44,680 bases of DNA from DATKDP01 sp035546335 (GCA_035546335.1 DATKDP010000118.1:1-44680), one strand, 5' to 3'; shown: positions 8,285-15,937, numbered from the stretch's first letter. Program-made: numbers and translations. The notes: generated by a model not told the origin, from the sequence alone.

Positions 8285-9658
8285 CTATCGATTCAGATCG
8301 ATCTTCAGATTGACCAGGAGCGTTTCGACGTTCGATTCCGGCTCTAATTCTACGAGCTGATCCTGCGTCTGTACAATGCCGTTCTTTTCGTCCTCGAAGG
8401 CGACGGTCACGCGCAGCCGGCGGGTTCGCTCGATGATTCCGGGGGCTGCCTCCAGCGACAGATTCCTCATCAGCTCTTTCCGCGTGTCTCCGCTGCGAGC
8501 CGGCCCGCGCTTCTCGCGCGAGGAAACGCCCGCGGTGGCGCGTTTGCGGAGCGCCTCGAGCTCGGCCATGATGTCGATCGAAGAGCGAACCTTGACCCGC
8601 TTGATCTCGCCCTCGCCCTCACCCATCTCCTTCTCTTCTCCCTCGTCCTCGCTCGGTTGCTGCTCCGTAGCGGTTCCGAAGAAGTCGGCGGCTTGCCCCA
8701 CCGCGGCTGCGGCCGCCTCGCGATCCGGCTCGATCGCGGGAGCTGATTCGTAGGCTTCCGGCGAAAAGGCGGTCTCCTCCGCATCCGGCTCGACCTCGTC
8801 GAACGAAGGAGCATTCTGGTGAATTGGTGGAGGGATCACCGCATCGGCGCCGGCCGGACCCGTTGTCGGCGGCGGTGCTTTGCTCGAGGGGACGGTGAAT
8901 CCGATCGGCACAGGTGCAGTCGATGCGGCTCTCGGCGGAGACGACGGAGTGGACGCAGGAGCGGCCATGACCGGTTTCGCAGGTTCCGGAGCTGCGGCCT
9001 CGGGAGGAATGGTGCGGGGCTGGGTGAGCGCCGGTGATTTCCTGATCGTTTTGGCCGGCTCGTCACCGCTCATTCGCTTTCGGAGTGAGCGGAGCGTGAT
9101 CTTGGAGATCATCTTCAGCGTGTCGAACACCCCCGCACCGTTGACCGCAGAGGCCTCGACGACTTCATAGCGACCTTCGGGATCGATCGCCTTCCAGAGC
9201 GTCTCGCGATCGACGATGTTCGGCAGGTCGCGCTTGTTGAGTTGAACCACCAGGGGAATCTCATCGAGGTCGAGACCCATCTCCGCCAGGTTCTCGCGCA
9301 GATTCCGCAGGCTCTCGACGTTGGCGTCGAGCATGGGCCGCTGCGAATCGGCGACGAAGACGATGCCGTCGACTCCTTTGAGCACGAGCTTGCGCGTGGT
9401 GTTGTAGAAGACCTGGCCGGGAACGGTGTAGAGCTGAAGGCGGGTCTTGAATCCGCCGATCACACCGACGTCGATCGGAAGAAGGTCGAAAAAGAGCGTT
9501 CGATCGGTCTCGGTCTCCAGGCTGACCATCTCCCCCCGGCTCGTCGGAGAGGTCTTCGCATAGACCCAGTGGAGGTTCGTGGTCTTCCCGCAGAGCCCCG
9601 GACCGTAATAGACGATCTTGGCGGCCATCTGCATCGTTGCGTAGTTGAAGAAGACCAT
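8285..9658 (-). CDS. MglA-like small GTPase with long C-terminal extension
   Basis: Residues 1-195 form a Ras-like GTPase of the MglA type: P-loop GPGLCGKTTNL (about 19-29), TVPGQ in place of DxxG (G3) and NKRD (G4). Its N-terminus (MVFFNYATMQMAAKIVYYG) aligns with MglA starts, which is why ATG 9658 is chosen over a longer frame beginning near 9706. MglA proteins switch polarity of motility or pilus machinery. Here a Pro/Ala-rich linker of about 100 residues follows, then an acidic-to-basic tail ending in a ~100-residue segment (from VKVRSSIDIMAELEALRK) that I do not recognise. No MglB-like roadblock gene is adjacent. The gene lies upstream of mltD on the same strand. Confidence 0.87.
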   Translation of the reverse strand: MVFFNYATMQMAAKIVYYGPGLCGKTTNLHWVYAKTSPTSRGEMVSLETETDRTLFFDLLPIDVGVIGGFKTRLQLYTVPGQVFYNTTRKLVLKGVDGIVFVADSQRPMLDANVESLRNLRENLAEMGLDLDEIPLVVQLNKRDLPNIVDRETLWKAIDPEGRYEVVEASAVNGAGVFDTLKMISKITLRSLRKRMSGDEPAKTIRKSPALTQPRTIPPEAAAPEPAKPVMAAPASTPSSPPRAASTAPVPIGFTVPSSKAPPPTTGPAGADAVIPPPIHQNAPSFDEVEPDAEETAFSPEAYESAPAIEPDREAAAAAVGQAADFFGTATEQQPSEDEGEEKEMGEGEGEIKRVKVRSSIDIMAELEALRKRATAGVSSREKRGPARSGDTRKELMRNLSLEAAPGIIERTRRLRVTVAFEDEKNGIVQTQDQLVELEPESNVETLLVNLKIDLNR

Positions 9659-9722
9659 CTGGCCAGGCTCCCCTCCCGCACTGTGCAGGGCGCTCGATGG
9701 TAGCACCCGCTTCGAGAGAGGG

Positions 9723-10598
9723 TCAAGGAACGGAAACTGCGCTCTCGAGCCACTCTTCGAGGCGGCGGCCGTCCTCGTCGAGTGCTCGTTCCGCGGCGAT
9801 TCGACGCACGATCTCGAGCGAGAGTCTGCGGTAGATCTCGCGACGATCCGCCGAGCTGCCGAGAGCTGTCACATGTCTCTCGACCGTCGTCGTGTCCCCA
9901 CGAGCGACCGGCCCGGTGAACCGCCGGATCGATTCGTGCTGGTCCCAGTTGTCGATTGCCGAGCGGGCAAGACCGGCGATGGCATGTCGCGCCGTCTCTC
10001 CGGTCACGCCCACCTCGCGCTCGAGATCGCGGGCGATGTCGAGGAGGACTGCCACGAAGTTGGACGCGAAGACGGCACCGGCGTGGTAGAGAGTCTTCGC
10101 CTCTCCCGGCAGCTCGAGGAGGACTGCGCCGAGCCGCTGCGCGAATTCTGATACCAGAGAAGACGCATTGCGCGATCCCTCGAAGACGAGCAGGGCATCT
10201 TTCAGGCTGACGGCGCTGCCGACCGGAGGTAGAGCGCGGAAGGGGTGAAGCGAGAACGAGCTGTCGAAGTCTCCGAAGATCGCGCTCGTCAGCGAGCCGC
10301 TCGCATGAAAGACGAAGCAGGAGGGTCGCAGAAGGGGGCGAATCGAGGCTGCGGTTTCTTCGATGGCCGAATCGGGCACCGCAACGAAGACGACATCAGA
10401 CCGCGCCGTCAGCGTCTCACGATCGGTCTGCGGAACGTCGAGCAGCCGGGGAAGCGGGCTCTTTGATCCCTCGCGCAGCGAGATGGCGGCGACCCCCCAG
10501 CCGATGCTCTGCCACGATCGCCCGAAGGTCCATGCCGCCCGGCCGCCTCCGATGATCCCGAGGCGTGGCCGGCGAGGGAAGCGCGAATCATTCTTCAT
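9723..10598 (-). CDS. Rossmann-fold protein with DUF2520 C-terminus
   Basis: The N-terminal NAD(P)-binding Rossmann fold has a glycine-rich loop in RLGIIGGGRAAWTFG (about residues 12-26). It is followed by VFVAVPDSAIEETA, and a C-terminal all-helical DUF2520 domain contains LPGEAKTLYHAGAVFASNF. This is the family sometimes described as predicted oxidoreductase/dehydrogenase (COG5495-like); its substrate is not known. ATG 10598 is chosen because it sits just before the Rossmann motif; no strong Shine-Dalgarno is visible. It heads the minus-strand block and diverges from the gene at 10910 across a 311-bp region full of hairpins. Confidence 0.85.
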   Translation of the reverse strand: MKNDSRFPRRPRLGIIGGGRAAWTFGRSWQSIGWGVAAISLREGSKSPLPRLLDVPQTDRETLTARSDVVFVAVPDSAIEETAASIRPLLRPSCFVFHASGSLTSAIFGDFDSSFSLHPFRALPPVGSAVSLKDALLVFEGSRNASSLVSEFAQRLGAVLLELPGEAKTLYHAGAVFASNFVAVLLDIARDLEREVGVTGETARHAIAGLARSAIDNWDQHESIRRFTGPVARGDTTTVERHVTALGSSADRREIYRRLSLEIVRRIAAERALDEDGRRLEEWLESAVSVP

Positions 10599-10643
10599 GA
10601 CTCGGAGTTTGGAGGGTTTGTGGACGCGATTCAAGCGGCTGGT

Positions 10644-10838
10644 GGGCGAACTTTGTCGGGGATGCGCCGCCGGGATGGTGCGGGCTTGCGAAGCCTTCAG
10701 TGCGCATCCGCGACAAGTTCGGCCGGGCCTCGGCATACGTTGGTGTCACGGACTGGTACCAGGGCCGAAGTTGTCCGCTTCGGCGGCCAGAAGTGAGGGA
10801 GTCTTTCAGTGTCTGGCCGAAGCGGACAAACTTCGCCC
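10644..10838. repeat. tandem pair of long related hairpins between divergent genes
   Basis: Hairpin I has arms 10644-10667 and 10702-10724 (GGGCGAACTTTGTC... / ...GACAAGTTCGGCC). Hairpin II has arms from 10762 and to 10838 (GGGCCGAAGTTGTCCGC... / ...GCGGACAAACTTCGCCC) with about a 20-nt loop. The arms of I and II share GGGCGAAnTTTGTC, so the hairpins are related to each other. They fill most of the 311-bp gap between the divergent genes at 10598 and 10910. Confidence 0.7.
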
Positions 10839-10909
10839 ACAGGCTTCGCCCCAGCGGCAGGGGGAGTATCATCGGCAAGCTGGGCGCATTTCAGAGCGAG
10901 GAGAGCGAT

Positions 10910-11272
10910 TTGAGGCGAGACGAGGTGAGGGCGATAGCGGGCCGTTGGGTTCTTCTGTTGATGCTTCCGCTCGCCCCGGCAGCGCAGGGCGAAGCCGGAC
11001 CGGCTGCGTATCTCGAGGGGCTGGCAGCATACCGGGCCGGAGAGTGCGTGCGCGCCGTCGGGATCTTCTCTCGCATCGTGGAGAGCGACGAGAAAATCCC
11101 CGAGACGCTCAAGGCGCGCTATTTCCTGGTGCGCTGCAACATGAAGCTGGGACGATGGCGCGAGGCTTCGGAGGAGCTCATCCGGATCTACGCCGTCTCC
11201 CCGGGCTTCTACAAGGAGTGGAACGGTGATTTTCTACTCGGCGAGTGCCGGCAGGCGCTCGGTGAGGATTGA
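10910..11272 (+). CDS. small exported TPR-like protein
   Basis: About 120 residues. The start TTG at 10910 is preceded by AGGAG at 7 nt and leads into a good signal peptide (basic n-region, then VLLLMLPLAPAAQG). In-frame codons further upstream lie in the hairpin repeat and look non-coding. The mature part has a TPR-like helical repeat (AAYLEGLAAYRAGECVRAVGIFSRIV and ARYFLVRCNMKLGRWREASEELIRIY). The function is unknown; such short TPR proteins are usually periplasmic scaffolds. It lies 21 bp upstream of the enhancer-binding protein gene and is probably co-transcribed with it. Confidence 0.68.
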   Translation: MRRDEVRAIAGRWVLLLMLPLAPAAQGEAGPAAYLEGLAAYRAGECVRAVGIFSRIVESDEKIPETLKARYFLVRCNMKLGRWREASEELIRIYAVSPGFYKEWNGDFLLGECRQALGED

Positions 11273-11293
11273 CCGCCGGAGGTCAGCGGAGCC

Positions 11294-12817
11294 ATGGCGC
11301 AGTCGAGCTTCGATCTGAAACGCAAAGTTCTCCAGCTGGAGGCGCTCTACGACGTCGGCCGGGCGATCACGACTCTGCGCCCGGAGGAGGAGCTGCTCGA
11401 AGAGCTGATGCATCGAGGCGTCGCCACGCTCGACGCCACGCTGGGATTCATCTTCTCGCTCGACGAGAACCTGCAGGTGCAGCACCTGTTCAGCTTCGGC
11501 TTCGACGGAACGGTCTCCGCCGAGCGGTTGCTCGCCGAGGAGCCGGTTCGCAGGGTGCTTGCGACGCGGCTTCCCGAGACGTATCGGGGAAGGCGATTTC
11601 TCGGCAGAAGCGGTGCAGGGCTGATCGTCGCCCCGATGCTCTCCGGAGATGCACTCGTCGGTGCGGTCGGCGTGAGCGGAAAGGAAGAGCGTGGGACGAA
11701 GGAGGGGAGTTTCGTCGAAGACGACCTGCGATTCCTCGCTTCGATGGCTGCGATCGGCGCGGCCGCGATCGACAACCGGAGAAACTTCGAGAAGCTCGAT
11801 CGAATGCGCGAGTCGCTGGAGGACGAGAACCGCTCGCTCAAGAGAAGGATGCAGAGCGAGTACAGCAACCGGCTGATGATCGGCGACTCGCCGGCGATGC
11901 AGAGGGTGATCGATCTCGTGGCGCGCGTCGCCGACAGCCCGGCGAGCGTTCTGATCCGAGGAGAGTCGGGGACCGGCAAGGAGATGGTCGCGCGACTGCT
12001 CCATGGCAACTCGCCGCGGAAGGACAAGCCATTCATGGCGATCAACTGTGCTGCGTTCCCCGAGACGCTTCTGGAGTCGGAGCTGTTCGGCATCGAGCGA
12101 GGGGTTGCCACGGGTGTCGAAGCGAGGCCCGGGAAGTTCGAGGTCGCTCAGGGAGGGACGGTCTTTCTCGACGAGATCGGCGACATTCCGCTGACGCTGC
12201 AGTCGAAGCTGTTGCGCGTCCTTCAGGAGCGCGAGATCGAAAAGCTCGGTGGGCGCCGCCGTATCCCCGTCGACGTCCGGATCCTCGCCGCGACGCATCG
12301 GGATCTGGAAGCGATGATCGAGAGCGGCGACTTCCGCCAGGATCTCTACTACCGGCTTCGAGTTGTCGAGATCACTCTCCCACCCCTTCGCGAGCGGAAG
12401 GAAGACATTCCGAAGCTCGTCCGCTACTTCCTCGACAAGTATGCGCGGCGCGAGGGGCTGGAGAACGTCCGGATCGACCAGCGGGCGCTCCAGAAGATCA
12501 TGCGGTATCCCTTTCCCGGCAACGTGCGAGAGCTCGAGAATCTCATCGAAGGGGCGCTTGCTCTGACGACCGATCCGGTGATCGATCCGGCGGATCTGCT
12601 GATGCCGGAAGGGGAGAGCACCGCACTCGAGGAGCTGACGGGCGACTTTCCCGATCTGAAGGAGCTGGAGCGTCGCTACATCGAGCGCGTGCTGGCGCAC
12701 ACGCGGGGAAACATGAGCCAGGCGGCGAAACTGCTGGGGATCGACCGGAAGACGCTCTACCGTCGGCGCGGGCCGTCCCAAAATATCCCAATAGAGGAGA
12801 AATGGGACATCCATTAA
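11294..12817 (+). CDS. GAF-AAA+-Fis enhancer-binding protein with altered GAFTGA loop
   Basis: Domains in order: GAF sensory domain (about 15-165), coiled-coil linker (about 175-195), AAA+ sigma-54-interaction domain (about 195-430) and Fis-type HTH (QAAKLLGIDRKTLYRR) at the end. Walker A is GESGTGKE; Walker B is GGTVFLDEIG. The sigma-54-contacting L1 loop, normally GAFTGA, reads GVATGV: the Phe that touches sigma-54 is replaced by Ala. The regulator may therefore act differently on sigma-54 or belong to a variant clade; the rest of the AAA+ core looks intact. No receiver domain is present, so the signal probably comes through GAF. A sigma-54-type promoter lies 157 bp past its stop, before the partner-switch genes, and is the obvious target. 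Confidence 0.93.
   Translation: MAQSSFDLKRKVLQLEALYDVGRAITTLRPEEELLEELMHRGVATLDATLGFIFSLDENLQVQHLFSFGFDGTVSAERLLAEEPVRRVLATRLPETYRGRRFLGRSGAGLIVAPMLSGDALVGAVGVSGKEERGTKEGSFVEDDLRFLASMAAIGAAAIDNRRNFEKLDRMRESLEDENRSLKRRMQSEYSNRLMIGDSPAMQRVIDLVARVADSPASVLIRGESGTGKEMVARLLHGNSPRKDKPFMAINCAAFPETLLESELFGIERGVATGVEARPGKFEVAQGGTVFLDEIGDIPLTLQSKLLRVLQEREIEKLGGRRRIPVDVRILAATHRDLEAMIESGDFRQDLYYRLRVVEITLPPLRERKEDIPKLVRYFLDKYARREGLENVRIDQRALQKIMRYPFPGNVRELENLIEGALALTTDPVIDPADLLMPEGESTALEELTGDFPDLKELERRYIERVLAHTRGNMSQAAKLLGIDRKTLYRRRGPSQNIPIEEKWDIH
12775..12808. promoter_or_regulatory. possible enhancer site: GTCCCA/ATCCCA/TGGGAC dyad
   Basis: GTCCCA at 12775, ATCCCA at 12785 and TGGGAC at 12803 form a direct-plus-inverted set in an AT-richer stretch. 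They lie about 165-200 bp upstream of the sigma-54-like promoter at 12974, a usual distance for an enhancer-binding-protein site. Assignment to the regulator encoded just upstream is inference. Confidence 0.35.
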
Positions 12818-12957
12818 CAGACTTGTTTCTGGATAGTTACATCAAAGTCGTCGAATCGATTGGAAAAGGTGTGGCATTGATCCCCATTCTCGATGGCCGG
12901 CGGCGAGTGCACAATACAGCGGAAACTATTGATATGGAAAGGCTTACAGTGAAATAG
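12802..12957 (+). CDS. possible 51-residue protein
   Basis: An ATG frame of 51 codons begins inside the last codons of the enhancer-binding protein gene (16-bp overlap), with GAGGAG only 2 nt upstream. The sequence (beginning MGHPLTDLFLDSYIKVV) has an amphipathic start and no known domain. The stretch is visibly more AT-rich than the flanking genes, which fits either a regulatory region or a young or acquired small gene. The spacing of the ribosome-binding site is poor. Treat as tentative. Confidence 0.28.
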   Translation: MGHPLTDLFLDSYIKVVESIGKGVALIPILDGRRRVHNTAETIDMERLTVK

Positions 12958-12973
12958 GGCGTTCCCTGCCTCC

Positions 12974-12989
12974 TGGCAGCACGGTTGCT
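12974..12989 (+). promoter_or_regulatory. sigma-54 (-24/-12) promoter
   Basis: TGGCAGCACGGTTGCT matches the consensus TGGCAC-N5-TTGCW, with GG and GC elements at the obligatory spacing. Only the sixth and seventh bases deviate. Transcription would start near 13000, giving a leader of about 28 nt with AGGGGG before the ATG at 13028. It sits between an enhancer-binding-protein gene and the partner-switch operon. Confidence 0.75.
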
Positions 12990-13027
12990 CCTGAGGCTGT
13001 CCGAAGACTCAAAGCAGGGGGACGCTA

Positions 13028-13195
13028 ATGCGCTACATCGTTGCCACCAGATCCAAACTCGACTCGCTCTCGGACGTGCACTACCCGTTGCCGCTGCTTC
13101 TGGCGGTCAACACTCTGGTATTGTTGGGTCTCGATCGAATCGGAGCAATTCCCGACTGGATCAAGTCGGCAGCAACACTCTTTCTCGCGTTTTGA
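13028..13195 (+). CDS. 55-residue membrane peptide heading the partner-switch operon
   Basis: The ATG at 13028 has a strong Shine-Dalgarno (AGGGGG, about 7 nt upstream) and opens 55 codons with codon usage like its neighbours. The N-terminal ~18 residues are polar (MRYIVATRSKLDSLSD). They are followed by a hydrophobic segment (PLPLLLAVNTLVLLGLD) and a short hydrophobic tail ending LFLAF. One membrane span or a hairpin is likely. It ends 16 bp before the kinase gene and is the first gene after the sigma-54 promoter. No family is recognised. It could be a membrane tether or sensor for the downstream module, but that is inference. Confidence 0.6.
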   Translation: MRYIVATRSKLDSLSDVHYPLPLLLAVNTLVLLGLDRIGAIPDWIKSAATLFLAF

Positions 13196-13211
13196 ACATG
13201 GCGGAACCTCG

Positions 13212-13646
13212 ATGAGACAGACGGCCGACCGAGAGCTGGAGCTGACGCTTCCCATGCTCCCCGACATCGAGATCGCGGCCGCGCGGGCGGCCGGGAATCT
13301 CGCCCGGCAGACGGGGATGAGCGCCGAGAAGATCGACGAGATGGCACATGCGATCATCGAGGCGTGCATCAATGCGCGGGAGCATGCATGTTGCGCCGAC
13401 CAGCGCATCTATTTAAGATTCGTCGCTGGGACCGGCGACGGGGGGCGGCCGAAGATCGAGGTCTGGATTCGCGATCACGGAAAAGGATTCGATCCGCGGG
13501 CGGCGCGCGATCGCAGAAAACACCTTCAGACAGGGCCGCGCCGGCGCGGGTGGGGACTCCAGATCATGGAGGCCCACATGGACGAGGTCGACATCGAGTC
13601 GGGCTCGGAAGGAACGACCATTCACATGGTGAAATACGGCGAATGA
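13212..13646 (+). CDS. RsbW-like anti-sigma/HATPase serine kinase
   Basis: A 144-residue GHKL ATPase of the RsbW/SpoIIAB type. It has the N-box EACINAREHA (Asn replaces part of the canonical EAxxNAxxHA), the G1 box DHGKGFDP and the G2-like RRGWGLQIMEAHMDEV. These kinases phosphorylate a STAS-domain antagonist and/or bind a target in the partner-switch mechanism. ATG 13212 is used because it gives the typical N-terminus (ELELTLPMLPDIEIAAARAAGN); upstream in-frame codons overlap the membrane-peptide gene. It is followed after 4 bp by the STAS gene. Confidence 0.9.
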   Translation: MRQTADRELELTLPMLPDIEIAAARAAGNLARQTGMSAEKIDEMAHAIIEACINAREHACCADQRIYLRFVAGTGDGGRPKIEVWIRDHGKGFDPRAARDRRKHLQTGPRRRGWGLQIMEAHMDEVDIESGSEGTTIHMVKYGE

Positions 13647-13650
13647 CGCT

Positions 13651-14001
13651 ATGACAGACGAGCTGAAAGTTGCAATCGAGCGCCGCGGAGCGGGAGCGAT
13701 CCTCTACACCAAGGGGTACATCAACAATGTCGGTGGTGAAGAGATCGCGAATTGTGCCTACAAGCTGATCGACGGGGGAGTCTCGACGCTTCTGCTCAAC
13801 CTTCGGGAGACGAAGATCGTCAACTCCATCGGCATCAGCATCCTGATCGAGATCATCGAGAAGATGATGGAGCAGAACGGAAAGCTGGGGTTCTGCTGTC
13901 TGACTCCCGTGATCGAGAAGACCTTCCAGATCATGGGACTGGCGCAGTATGCTCCCATCTACAAGGACGAGGAGACGGCTCTGCGCGAGATGGCTCTGTG
14001 A
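13651..14001 (+). CDS. STAS-domain anti-anti-sigma factor
   Basis: 116 residues forming a single STAS domain, like SpoIIAA/RsbV. The phosphorylation loop reads KIVNSIGISILIEII, with Ser at about residue 64; the usual DSSG is replaced by NSIG, but one Ser remains. In the classic circuit the unphosphorylated form binds the RsbW-like kinase and frees its partner, and a PP2C phosphatase removes the phosphate. Both partners are encoded immediately before and after. The TGA stop overlaps the ATG of the phosphatase gene (TGATG), implying translational coupling. Confidence 0.92.
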   Translation: MTDELKVAIERRGAGAILYTKGYINNVGGEEIANCAYKLIDGGVSTLLLNLRETKIVNSIGISILIEIIEKMMEQNGKLGFCCLTPVIEKTFQIMGLAQYAPIYKDEETALREMAL

Positions 14002-15788
14002 TGCGGGTGCGAGACGAGTGGCGAGCAGGATCGCTCGGCATTCGTCCCGCATCCGCTCGAGAATCGATGATCTCCCAACAGCACTTCGTCGAATTTCTGA
14101 GCGAGCTCCAGCAGGTCGCCCGTATCCTTCCGCGCAGCGAAGCGAGCCTCGCCGCGCAGGGTGATCTGATTCTCGATCTCTTCCTCCGGCACACTCCCCA
14201 CCGCCAGGGAGCCGTCTTTCTCCGCGAACATCGCAACCCGCACCTCGGTCTCGCCGCCTGTTCGCCCCTGCTCACCGCTCCGGAGGTGATCGACTCGCCG
14301 CTTCCCGACGAGGTGCTCGATCGCCTTCTGCATCCGACCGACTTCGCCCGGCTGGCGCTCGTCGAACACATAAGACCATTGCCCGACATCCTCGTTCCCC
14401 TTCGCAGCGGGCGCGACTACTTCGGTCTTCTGGCGTTGCATCGTCACAACGGGGTCGCCGTCTCCGGCGACGATCTCCATTTCATCGGAGCGATGTCGGG
14501 ATATCTCGCCGCGATCATGCACGCCCAGCGGATGGCGACCGAAGTGCGCGAAGGGGAGTTCCAGCTCAAATACCGCCTTTGGGAGCTCGAGTCGCTCTAC
14601 GACATCGGCCTGTCGATCGCCTCGACGCTCGATCTCGACCGTCTCGCCGAGGAGATTCTCATCCGCACGATCTCGCTTCTCAACGCGCGGCGCGCGGCGC
14701 TCTATCTGCAGAAGGAGGGGCGATTCACCCTCTATCGCTCCTTCGGCGACGTACGCTCGGAGTTTCTCGAGAACGAGCTCGAAGAGACGCTCGCACGGCA
14801 ACTGATCGAAGAGGGAGTCCCGGTCCGTTTCGATGCCGGGGCCGACTGCATCTTTCCTTCGTGCGAGAGCTTCGTCGCCCTCCCCATCAAGAGCAACGAC
14901 AAGGTCATCGGCGTGCTCGCCGCCGCCGATCGCGAGCTGCGCGACGGAGGGGTCGGCGCGTTCGAGGAGAACGATCTTCGCGTTCTCTCGCTCTTCGCCA
15001 ATCAGGTGGCCATCGCGCTGGAGAATACGCGACTCCACCAGGAAGCGCTCGAGAGTCAGTCGATGCAGCGGGAGATCGATCTGGCGGTGACCATTCAGCG
15101 CGACATTCTGCCGCGCGCGCTCCCTCAGCTCGACGGCTACGAGATCGAGGCCTTCGCCCGGCCCGCACGCCAGCTCGGCGGTGACTACTATGCCTTCTTC
15201 GATCGCGAGGGATCTCTGTCGCTCTGCGTCGCGGACGTGTCGGGAAAATCGGTGGCGGCGGCGATTCTGGTCTCGGCCTTCCATGCCGCCGTCCAGCTCC
15301 TCTTTCGCGAGGGACGCGATCTCGGCGACATCGCCTCGGAGCTCAATCGCCACATTCATCTCTGGTCCGCCGAGAACAAGTTCATCACGCTGATTCTCGC
15401 CACCATCGATCCGGAGTCGGAGGTCATCCGCTTCGTCAACGCAGGACACAATCCCGCGTACATCGTTCGCCCCGACAGCATGGAGCAGCTTCCTGCGCAC
15501 GGCATTCCCGTGGGGCTGTTGCCGGGAAGCAGGTACAAGACGCAGGCGCGGCCGTTCCCTCTCGGTTCGCTCTTCGTCGGTTACAGCGACGGGATCACGG
15601 AAGCCGAGAACGAGACCGACGAGGAGTTCGGCAATCAGCGGCTGGAGGAAATTCTCCAGCGCTATGCCGACGGTTCCTGCACGGCGATTCGCAACGCGAT
15701 CGTCGATGCCGTCGGCCATTTCGTGGGAGCGGCGAGTCAGAAGGACGACGAAACGCTGGTGCTGGTGAGGACTCTGCCGCGCCTGTGA
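14001..15788 (+). CDS. GAF-SpoIIE/PP2C serine phosphatase (RsbU-like)
   Basis: 595 residues. There is a GAF-like N-terminal region (about 30-180), a short coiled segment, a second GAF domain (about 200-340), a linker helix (SQSMQREIDLAVTIQRDILPRALP) and a C-terminal SpoIIE phosphatase. The phosphatase metal motifs are visible: GGDYYAFF, VADVSGKSVAAAIL, NAGHNPAYIV, GYSDGITEAEN and KDDETLVLV. It should dephosphorylate the STAS protein encoded just upstream in response to ligands sensed by GAF. Start ATG 14001 overlaps the STAS stop; a second ATG at 14067 would remove about 22 residues without touching domains. Confidence 0.93.
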   Translation: MRVRDEWRAGSLGIRPASARESMISQQHFVEFLSELQQVARILPRSEASLAAQGDLILDLFLRHTPHRQGAVFLREHRNPHLGLAACSPLLTAPEVIDSPLPDEVLDRLLHPTDFARLALVEHIRPLPDILVPLRSGRDYFGLLALHRHNGVAVSGDDLHFIGAMSGYLAAIMHAQRMATEVREGEFQLKYRLWELESLYDIGLSIASTLDLDRLAEEILIRTISLLNARRAALYLQKEGRFTLYRSFGDVRSEFLENELEETLARQLIEEGVPVRFDAGADCIFPSCESFVALPIKSNDKVIGVLAAADRELRDGGVGAFEENDLRVLSLFANQVAIALENTRLHQEALESQSMQREIDLAVTIQRDILPRALPQLDGYEIEAFARPARQLGGDYYAFFDREGSLSLCVADVSGKSVAAAILVSAFHAAVQLLFREGRDLGDIASELNRHIHLWSAENKFITLILATIDPESEVIRFVNAGHNPAYIVRPDSMEQLPAHGIPVGLLPGSRYKTQARPFPLGSLFVGYSDGITEAENETDEEFGNQRLEEILQRYADGSCTAIRNAIVDAVGHFVGAASQKDDETLVLVRTLPRL

Positions 15789-15798
15789 GCCACCGGGC

Positions 15799-15937
15799 GC
15801 TTCCAATGACACTGGCCGTGCCGTCATCCTGAACGAGGGAGGGGTGCGGGTGTGAGTGAAGGATCTGCGTTCTTAGACAGTTGCCGATCGCAGATCCTTC
15901 GCGCACGCCCACGCAACCGCCTCGCTCAGGATGACGG
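15799..15937 (+). repeat. ~115-bp palindromic element, loop in 'TTAGACAG' orientation
   Basis: Arms CCGTCATCCTGAACGAGG... and ...CTCGCTCAGGATGACGG (15821-15937) enclose inner arms GTGAGTGAAGGATCTGCG / CGCAGATCCTTC and a ~19-nt loop TTCTTAGACAGTTGCCGAT (15870-15888). The left flank CGCTTCCAATGACACTGGCCGTG (15799-15820) is part of a wider shared unit, also found in reverse at 17035-17060. Relative to the AACGAGG arm, the loop is inverted compared with the copies at 16919 and 23095. Confidence 0.88.

Noticed and set aside
11234..12814. 526-codon minus-strand frame opposite the enhancer-binding protein gene
   Set aside because: It mirrors a clearly coding strand with all EBP motifs. Long antisense frames are expected from the GC-rich codon use; no start signal or domain was found.
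13959..15827. 622-codon minus-strand frame opposite the SpoIIE phosphatase gene
   Set aside because: Shadow of the phosphatase gene in GC-rich sequence; no ribosome-binding site or recognisable domain.
15821..15937. Intrinsic terminator after the phosphatase gene
   Set aside because: Very long interrupted palindrome without a T-tract, present in several copies in both orientations; a dispersed repeat is the better explanation, although it might stop transcription.
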